Source: Gp6-AA40 sp035764385 (GTDB lineage: Bacteria; Acidobacteriota; Vicinamibacteria; Vicinamibacterales; UBA2999). Taken from it: 13,308 nt of DNA. Position numbers and translations under genes: made by a program. Below are positions 8,759 through 13,308 of the stretch, piece by piece. How positions within the stretch are numbered: the first letter of the stretch is position 1; each line of letters opens with the position of its first letter. The notes below the pieces were generated by a model. That model was not told the DNA's origin and did not search any database. It saw only the letters and a program-made list of their open reading frames with translations. The stretch spans positions 1 to 13,308 of the forward strand of contig DASTZI010000303.1 of the NCBI GenBank assembly GCA_035764385.1. The letters run 5' to 3'.

Positions 8759-8954
8759 ATGCGCCGACGAGAACGCTGGGTCGCGCTCGGCACCGTATAC
8801 GCAGTGTTGCTGATGGTGTTCGGATACCGGTGTGTGGGAGCGCATCGCCGCCGGGCTCCTCATGCTGTGGCTGATCGTCCTTGCTGTCGCGCTCCTGCGA
8901 CGCGGCGACATGACAGCCACCAGGATCGCCGGGGATGTGCGCGCAGCCGCTTAG
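8759..8954 (+). pseudogene. Small two-helix membrane protein gene with an apparent frameshift
   Basis: From ATG 8759 one frame reads MRRRERWVALGTVYAVLLMVFGYR, a basic start plus a membrane helix, then turns into Arg/His-rich nonsense. A second frame, opened by the stop at 8811-8813, reads VWERIAAGLLMLWLIVLAVALLRRG, a second helix, and ends at TAG 8952-8954 after DMTATRIAGDVRAAA. The switch falls at CGGTGTGTGGGAG (8828-8840). Adding one TG unit, or removing one T, would join the frames into a ~65-aa two-helix protein. This may be a real decay event, a slipped TG repeat or a sequencing error. There is no clear Shine-Dalgarno sequence. I do not recognise the family. The remaining bases to 9061 show nothing else. 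Confidence 0.35.
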
Positions 8955-9061
8955 CGGCGGCCGTCTGCCATCCACCGATCTGCCTGTAGGACTGGCGCCG
9001 ACAACGGCGGCGGCGCCGTGTATCATCCCTCTGGCTCGCGTCTCGCCAAGAGGTTCACGCG

Positions 9062-10231
9062 GTGAAGATCGTTTCCGTCCTCGTTCTTTTCGCGGCGGCC
9101 GCTGTCGGTGTGTGGTGGTTTGGATTCAGACAACCGCCGGTCGTTGAACCGCCACGCCAGACTGATTCGCCGAAACCCGTCACCGTTTCCTCGTTCGACG
9201 AATTCAACCAGGACCTGGCCAAACGCGTCACCGACGTCCTCGTGCCCGGCGGAGCGCCAGACTTCCAGGTGGTCGTCACACCGGCCACGGATCCGATCGG
9301 GACGCTGTACCGAAAAGGGCGCTCGGTCCCGTACGACGATATGTCCTGCGCGCCGCCGGCGGATCCAGCCTCGCGCAGCATGCCGAACGCGTTCCCGTCG
9401 TATGCCCTCGACGCGAAGATCGCCGGAGAGGCCGGCCTCGATCCCGCGCTCTTCCAGGGGGTCGCCAACGTGGGTGCGACGCTCGGCGCCGCCTCGTCAT
9501 TCAGCTTCTCGGTGCTGAACGCGCAAGTGAAGACGCTGACAGACGCGGTGATCGAGCGCGTGCTCGCCGGCGCGGGCTGCGTTGGCGCCCTGCGAGGCGA
9601 AATGGTCATCGTCCGCGGCTACGTGATCGGCCAGCGACAGTTCTCCACGAAGAGCAGCAGGAGCGCAGGAGCGAATACCGCCGTAACGAAGGTCGGGAGG
9701 TTCGAGGTCAGCGCGGACAACAGCGGCGTGCTGACGATCACCGACACCGCGCCGCAGCAATTCCTGCAGATCCTCTCCGTCGTGACCCCGCCGCCTGCAA
9801 GCGCGCGCTCCGGCATACCTCGTGTCGCGGCGCTCACGTTACCAACAGCTGTCAACGGTGTCGGCCGGATTTACGTGCAGCAGCCCCGCATCGACGATGC
9901 GGCCAAGGGGCGTCAGATCGTTGGACTGCTGAGCGACACCGGCCTCAATGTCGTGCCGCAGGTCGAAGGCACCGAGAACGATAAGACGCCCGACAGGGCG
10001 CAGGTGCGGTACTTCAACGAAGCCGACAAAGCGAACGCGACGAAGGTGCTCGATACGCTGAAGCAGAAATACCCGGACGCCGTCCTTGTGCCGATCAAGA
10101 TTCCGGCACCCTCAGGGCAGGTCGAAGTGTGGCTGCCTCGTGTGCAGACGCCGCCGACCGCGCCGACGCCGCCGAGGGGTGGCAGGCCGAGAAACGCCCC
10201 AGCGGCGCCACGAGATCTGATCGTGCAGTAG
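9062..10231 (+). CDS. Membrane-anchored protein of unknown function with a possible LytR_C-like domain
   Basis: GTG 9062 is chosen: AGAGG lies about 9 bp upstream and the product begins with an uncleaved-looking anchor (MKIVSVLVLFAAAAVGVWWFGF). The 389-aa protein is then exported. A middle region (44-242) opens with SFDEFNQDLAKRVTDVLV and contains the only two cysteines, Cys96 and Cys173, which could form a disulfide. Its core is hydrophobic and Ser/Ala-rich (GVANVGATLGAASSFSFSVL) and ends in beta strands (GRFEVSADNSGVLTITDTA). Residues 267-343 (GRIYVQQPRIDDAAKGRQIVGLLSDTG..., QVRYFNEADKANATKVLDTL) resemble the LytR C-terminal fold: two strand-helix units with a 'vryf---d...A' core. That is a weak pattern call. 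The tail (360-389) is Pro/Arg-rich. The first half is unrecognised. It stands alone, with a possible hairpin terminator 41 bp on. Confidence 0.85.
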   Translation: MKIVSVLVLFAAAAVGVWWFGFRQPPVVEPPRQTDSPKPVTVSSFDEFNQDLAKRVTDVLVPGGAPDFQVVVTPATDPIGTLYRKGRSVPYDDMSCAPPADPASRSMPNAFPSYALDAKIAGEAGLDPALFQGVANVGATLGAASSFSFSVLNAQVKTLTDAVIERVLAGAGCVGALRGEMVIVRGYVIGQRQFSTKSSRSAGANTAVTKVGRFEVSADNSGVLTITDTAPQQFLQILSVVTPPPASARSGIPRVAALTLPTAVNGVGRIYVQQPRIDDAAKGRQIVGLLSDTGLNVVPQVEGTENDKTPDRAQVRYFNEADKANATKVLDTLKQKYPDAVLVPIKIPAPSGQVEVWLPRVQTPPTAPTPPRGGRPRNAPAAPRDLIVQ

Positions 10232-10272
10232 GGCGGAAGCGCACGCTCGGGTAGGCACCTCTTTCAAATTCG

Positions 10273-10305
10273 TCGTCGTCGAGCAATATCTGTCAGTGAC
10301 GACGA
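10273..10305. terminator. 8-bp inverted repeat after the 389-aa gene; weak terminator candidate
   Basis: TCGTCGTC (10273-10280) pairs perfectly with GACGACGA (10298-10305) across a 17-nt loop. It lies 41 bp after the upstream stop and 111 bp before the PilZ gene. There is no T-tract and the loop is long, so a regulatory or chance origin is equally possible. Confidence 0.25.
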
Positions 10306-10416
10306 GATTCGAAGTTCAGAATTCTCTTCGGCGCTACGGAAACATCCGTTGACAGCGACGGCGACAACTTGGCGTTGTTCTTGCCCGCCTTTATGGCTCC
10401 CCGGAGAGAGGACACG

Positions 10417-10797
10417 ATGGGTTGGTTCAAAGCTCTGAAGCGCGGAAGTCCGTCAGCAGGCGATACGGGCCCTGAACGGCGACAGCGACAGCGAACCGAG
10501 CAATATTTCGATTGCACGTGGATCAGTGTGTGGGGTGAGGAGCGATCCCGTGTCAGCAGCCTCGGCCCAACGGGCTGTTACATCGAGAGCCGAACCACCC
10601 CGACAGAGGGCACGGACATTCCAGAGATCGTTATTCAACTGGCCTCAGGGCCGGTCACTGTGCAGGGAACGGTCATCAGTACGATGCGAGGAGTCGGGTT
10701 CGCGGTACGCTTCACCGACGTCAGCGAAGACGCGGACGAGAGGCTTAGGGCCCTCGTTCAATCCCACGCCTATTCCGCAGCGTCCTCTTTTCGTTAG
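10417..10797 (+). CDS. PilZ-domain protein with a degenerate c-di-GMP motif
   Basis: ATG 10417 is preceded by GGAGAGAGG with about 5 bp spacing; an earlier ATG at 10369 has no such site. The 126-aa protein has a short basic N-terminus (MGWFKALKRG), then a PilZ-like domain about 20-115. The first PilZ signature RxxxR is present (Arg22...Arg26 in ERRQRQR). The second, (D/N)xSxxG, is degenerate: SLGPTG at 48-53 keeps only the final Gly, with Ser48 and Gly50 in place of Asp and Ser. Strands of the PilZ barrel are visible (CYIESRT, IVIQLASGPVTVQGTVIS, GVGFAVRFTDVS). Canonical PilZ proteins bind cyclic di-GMP and control motility or polysaccharides. This one may bind weakly or act as a protein-interaction barrel. 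It is cytosolic and monocistronic as far as can be seen. Confidence 0.85.
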   Translation: MGWFKALKRGSPSAGDTGPERRQRQRTEQYFDCTWISVWGEERSRVSSLGPTGCYIESRTTPTEGTDIPEIVIQLASGPVTVQGTVISTMRGVGFAVRFTDVSEDADERLRALVQSHAYSAASSFR

Positions 10798-10859
10798 CAG
10801 CAAGCTAGCAGGAGGACCCCTTCGCGCCTCAGCTCGCGCGCGATGCGACACTACGTCGA

Positions 10860-11384
10860 GTGACGGTCTTCACCATCGGCCACTCGACTCGACCAATCGA
10901 CGAGTTCATCCATCTGCTGACCGCGCACGGCGTCCAGCGACTGGCCGACGTTCGAACGATCCCACAATCCAGGCACAATCCACAGTTCGGCCGCGAGCAG
11001 TTGTCCGCATCGCTCGAACAGGCCGGCATCCACTACACGCATATGCCAGGCCTCGGCGGTTTGCGTCGGCCGCGCAAAGATTCCACGAACACGGGTTGGC
11101 GGAATGCCAGCTTCCGCGGCTACGCGGATTACATGCAGACGCGTGAATTCGAGGAGAGCCTGAATCGCTGTATCGAGCTGGCGAACGCAGAACAGGTCGC
11201 GCTGATGTGCGCGGAATCGGTGCCCTGGCGATGCCACCGATCGTTGATCGCCGACGCGTTACTGGCACGTGGTATCGATGTGCGCGAAATCACCAGCGCG
11301 ACGGAAGCGCGTCCACATGCCCTGACAGCTTGGGCTCGAGTTGAAGGAACGAAGGTCACCTATCCAGGGCTACCGTTGACTTGA
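10860..11384 (+). CDS. DUF488 family protein
   Basis: The product (174 aa from GTG 10860) begins MTVFTIGHSTRPIDEFIHLL, the standard DUF488 start, so the start is set by family alignment although no Shine-Dalgarno sequence is near. Landmarks: LADVRTIPQSRHNPQF (29-43), YTHMPGLGGLRRPRKDS (59-75), WRNASFRGYADYMQT (80-94) and the signature ALMCAESVPWRCHRSLIADALL (114-135), with Cys117 and Cys125. DUF488 proteins are widespread small cytosolic proteins of uncertain function; the Cys/His/Arg cluster suggests an active or nucleotide-binding site. The stop codon TGA lies inside copy 3 of the dispersed repeat, so the last few residues (LPLT) may have been set by insertion of that repeat. Confidence 0.93.
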   Translation: MTVFTIGHSTRPIDEFIHLLTAHGVQRLADVRTIPQSRHNPQFGREQLSASLEQAGIHYTHMPGLGGLRRPRKDSTNTGWRNASFRGYADYMQTREFEESLNRCIELANAEQVALMCAESVPWRCHRSLIADALLARGIDVREITSATEARPHALTAWARVEGTKVTYPGLPLT

Positions 11385-11417
11385 GTCGAGCTGCGCGGGT
11401 CCTGTCGCCAGGTCTCC
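11381..11417 (-). repeat. Dispersed ~37-bp repeat, copy 3 (inverted, degenerate)
   Basis: Read on the minus strand it runs GGAGACCTGGCGACAGGACC... to GCTCGACTCAA and matches copy 2 at 31 of 37 positions. On the plus strand it begins TTGAGTCGAGC, which includes the DUF488 stop codon. Together with copy 2 it brackets the glcG-like gene in inverted orientation. Confidence 0.65.
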
Positions 11418-11533
11418 CCACGCCGTGCTCGGCTTTCCTGACGTCCATGTCACATGATGCATGGCGCCAGTGCTGAGTTCGTGCCACAATCCCGCGCGAA
11501 GAAAACATTCGGATCCGACGGAAGGAGAATCAC

Positions 11534-12052
11534 ATGCGTATCTCGCGTGGTCTGCTCGTGCTTTCCGTACTGGTCATCGGAATCCTCGCCGCAACTCCAT
11601 CTGCCGCACAGACGTCCGGGGACGCGAAGCTCACGAGGACCATCACGGTCATTTCGAGCGCCGGCGCGCGTGCGCTGGCCGATGCCTGCACGGCGTGGGC
11701 AGAGAAGAACAAGGTTGTCGTCGCGATGGCCGTTCTCGACTGGGGCGGCAACGTCATCGAGTCGCACGCCATGGAAGGTGCGGCGGCCAACGCCATCGAC
11801 ACCGCGCTGCTCAAGGCAAAATCAGCGCTGCGCTGGCGTCGTCCGACGTCGGAGACGAACAAGATCGTGCGCAGCGGAGAAAATCTGGCGCCGACGTTCA
11901 TGAACGATTTTCCCCAGCCTGGCGCGGTGCCGATCGTGATGAATGGTCAGGTCATTGGCGCGATGGGTGTGTCGAGCGGCGATGGCGAGAAGTGCGCGCA
12001 GGCGGCCATCGACTCCGTATTCAAAGGACAGGCAAAGTCGTCGACGCAGTAA
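11534..12052 (+). CDS. Exported GlcG/HbpS-type (DUF336) heme-binding-like protein
   Basis: ATG 11534 has an excellent AAGGAG six bases upstream. The 172-aa protein carries a signal peptide (MRISRGLLVLSVLVIGILAATPSAAQ, cleavage near 26) and then one GlcG/HbpS domain (35-165): ITVISSAGARALADACTAWAEKNKVVVAMAVLDWGGNVI (38-76), the helix NAIDTALLKAKSALRWRRPT (86-105), FMNDFPQPGAVPIVMNGQVIGAMGVSSGDGEKCAQAAID (122-160). The family includes the extracellular heme- and redox-sensing HbpS and GlcG of glycolate loci; many members are exported and of unknown role. Heme binding here is by family only. Two inverted copies of the dispersed repeat flank the gene. The next gene is the SoxC-like enzyme, whose partner is usually a cytochrome c, but a functional link is unproven. 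Confidence 0.92.
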   Translation: MRISRGLLVLSVLVIGILAATPSAAQTSGDAKLTRTITVISSAGARALADACTAWAEKNKVVVAMAVLDWGGNVIESHAMEGAAANAIDTALLKAKSALRWRRPTSETNKIVRSGENLAPTFMNDFPQPGAVPIVMNGQVIGAMGVSSGDGEKCAQAAIDSVFKGQAKSSTQ

Positions 12053-12248
12053 CGGGCGCCCACGGTCATCTCTGAGTCGGCACATCCCTTCCGTCGTTTG
12101 GGACAGTGAGATGGCTGAGGTAGACTCCACCTCCATATGTGGTATCTCATCGCGGCGCGTTCAGTCGATACGCGGGCAGCCGTGGAATCCGCGCAACTAT
12201 CCGTGTAAGTTCCGACCTGCCTCACAGGTCGTCGACGCAATAACCAGT

Positions 12249-12285
12249 CGAAACCCGCCGACAGGACCCGGGCCGCTCGACTCAA
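12249..12285 (+). repeat. Dispersed ~37-bp repeat, copy 2
   Basis: Runs CGAAACCCGCCGACAGGACC... to GCTCGACTCAA; nearly identical to copy 1 and inverted relative to copy 3. Its end GCTCGACTCAA (12275-12285) is the exact reverse complement of the start of copy 3 (11381-11391). It lies 52 bp before the SoxC-like start, in a 285-bp spacer that otherwise shows no supported gene. Confidence 0.75.
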
Positions 12286-12325
12286 GGGACGCCGCGACTA
12301 GTGAGCGGCCGTCCAGCACTTGCGC

Positions 12326-12331
12326 TAGATT
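12326..12331 (+). promoter_or_regulatory. Possible -10 element for a leaderless soxC-like transcript
   Basis: TAGATT fits the TAnnnT core of a -10 element and ends 6 bp before ATG 12338, so transcription would start at or near the A of the start codon. This would account for the lack of a Shine-Dalgarno sequence there. No -35 is recognisable at the usual distance. Confidence 0.2.
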
Positions 12332-12337
12332 TGGCGC

Positions 12338-13308
12338 ATGGCAACGAGGAATCGGCAGACACATGGCGTCACTCGCAGAACAGCGTTGACGACGCTGAGC
12401 GCCGCGGCCGCGCTGACGCTCACACCGGATCTTGTCAGCGCCCAGGAGGCGGCGCCGGCGGATACGACGAAACGCTGGGGGCGGTTGCCGAACACGCTCG
12501 GCGCGCGAGCGCCAACGGAAAATCCGCGGCGCCTCCCGATCCCGACCAGCTCCCGGACGCCGCTGCAGGATCTCCACGGCACCATCACGCCGTCCGATCT
12601 GCACTACGAGCGTCACCACGGCGGAGTGGCTGTCGTCGACCCGGCGACGTACCGCCTCACGGTCCACGGGATGGTCGATCGGCCGCTCATTTTCACACTG
12701 CAGGACCTGAAGCGATTCCCGGCCGTCACGAGAACGTGCTTTCTCGAATGCGCCGGAAATTACAACGGTCAGCGCGAGGAGCTCACGCCACAGGAGATCT
12801 GCGGCCTGACGAGCCAGAGCGAATGGACCGGCGTGATGCTGTCGACCGTGTTCAACGAAGTCGGCGCCCAGCCGCGGGCGACATGGTTTCTCGCCGAAGG
12901 GCAGGACGCCGCGGTGATGACGCGCAGCATCCCGTTGAAGGACGCGATCGGCGAGGCGATGCTCGCCTACGCGCAGAACGGCGAAGCGCTTCGTCCGGAG
13001 CAGGGTTATCCCGTGCGCCTCCTGCTGCCGGGTTGGGAAGGCAACGCAAGCGTCAAATGGCTGCGGCGCATCGAGCTGGCCGATCAGCCGTTCATGACGC
13101 GCGAGGAAACGTCGAAGTACACGGATCCCCTCGCCGACGGGACCGCGCGCGAGTTCAGCCTCGTGATGGACGCGCGGTCGGTGATCACCTCGCCCTCGTA
13201 CCCGCAGACGATCGACAAGAGATTTGTCGAGTTGCGCGGAGTCGCATGGAGCGGGCGCGGGATGATTCGCCGCGTCGATGTGAGCACCGACGGCGGCCGC
13301 ACGTGGAA
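12338..13308 (+). CDS. soxC: SoxC-like sulfite dehydrogenase, molybdopterin subunit (3' partial)
   Basis: ATG 12338 opens a frame that stays open to the window edge (323 codons). The N-terminus has a Tat-like signal (TRRTALTTLSAAAALTLTPDLVSAQ), fitting export of the folded molybdoenzyme. The sulfite-oxidase-type molybdopterin domain shows GTITPSDLHYERHHGGVAVVDP (81-102), YRLTVHGMVDRPLIFTLQDL (105-124), CFLECAGN with Cys138 as the probable molybdenum ligand (134-141), SEWTGVMLSTVFNEVG (161-176), NGEALRPEQGYPVRLLLPGWEGN (214-236), VKWLRRIEL (239-247) and PFMTREETSKYTD (251-263). The dimerisation domain begins near 275 and is cut at STDGGRTW. SoxC-type enzymes oxidise sulfite or Sox-bound sulfur in the periplasm and pass electrons to a cytochrome c (SoxD), which would be expected just downstream. 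'Sulfite dehydrogenase' rests on close SoxC wording; another substrate in the same family is possible. Confidence 0.92.
   Translation, partial: MATRNRQTHGVTRRTALTTLSAAAALTLTPDLVSAQEAAPADTTKRWGRLPNTLGARAPTENPRRLPIPTSSRTPLQDLHGTITPSDLHYERHHGGVAVVDPATYRLTVHGMVDRPLIFTLQDLKRFPAVTRTCFLECAGNYNGQREELTPQEICGLTSQSEWTGVMLSTVFNEVGAQPRATWFLAEGQDAAVMTRSIPLKDAIGEAMLAYAQNGEALRPEQGYPVRLLLPGWEGNASVKWLRRIELADQPFMTREETSKYTDPLADGTAREFSLVMDARSVITSPSYPQTIDKRFVELRGVAWSGRGMIRRVDVSTDGGRTW

Noticed and set aside
8490..9026. 178-codon minus-strand frame
   Set aside because: It crosses the end of the NHL gene, GC-rich repeats and the dispersed repeat. The product is low-complexity with no motif.
9055..9609. 184-codon minus-strand frame
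   Set aside because: Antisense to the 389-aa gene, Ser/Thr/Arg-rich, no ribosome binding site or domain.
12137..12208. 23-codon frame MWYLIAARSVDT...
   Set aside because: No ribosome binding site, too short to judge and no recognisable motif.

Overview
The window is GC-rich chromosomal DNA (third codon positions mostly G/C) from a free-living bacterium. The mix of an adenosylcobalamin-dependent ribonucleotide reductase, an exported NHL beta-propeller with a Gly-rich loop, an exported GlcG-like protein, a SoxC-type molybdoenzyme and dispersed GGCCGGC-type repeats suggests an acidobacterium, perhaps of the Vicinamibacteria. That placement is inference from gene content; no rRNA or tRNA is present to test it.

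Left part (1-3886). The window opens inside an unrecognised gene, followed by a tiny protein resembling the ribosomal L7/L12 C-terminal domain. On the minus strand an ECF sigma factor overlaps by 14 bp a one-pass membrane protein whose outer part is a SecD 'P1 head'-like domain. It probably acts as a non-standard partner or anti-sigma. Next come an apparently exported type II haloacid-dehalogenase-like HAD protein, a divergently transcribed 84-aa two-helix membrane protein, and a convergent metallo-beta-lactamase-fold hydrolase that lacks a usual metal histidine.

Centre (3887-7270). A 396-bp divergent spacer holds a large GGCAG-rich inverted repeat, a possible extended -10 promoter and a leader with four perfect hairpins. 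It leads into nrdJ (961 aa), the class II (B12-dependent) ribonucleotide reductase. nrdJ carries a repeat-derived GGCCGGC palindrome translated in frame as a linker, and ends at a strong intrinsic terminator.

Right part (7271-13308). All genes here are on the plus strand: an exported NHL propeller, a small membrane gene that looks frameshifted, an anchored 389-aa protein with a possible LytR_C-like domain, a degenerate PilZ protein, a DUF488 protein, an exported GlcG-like protein and the first 323 codons of a SoxC-like sulfite dehydrogenase. A ~37-bp dispersed repeat occurs three times here. Two copies face each other around the glcG-like gene with perfect 11-bp outer ends, like terminal inverted repeats of a ~905-bp cassette.

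Most neighbours seem to be independent transcription units. The clear functional couple is sigma factor plus SecD-head membrane protein. The least explained features are that couple, the structured nrdJ leader, and the repeat family around glcG. I see no CRISPR array, transposase, tRNA or rRNA.
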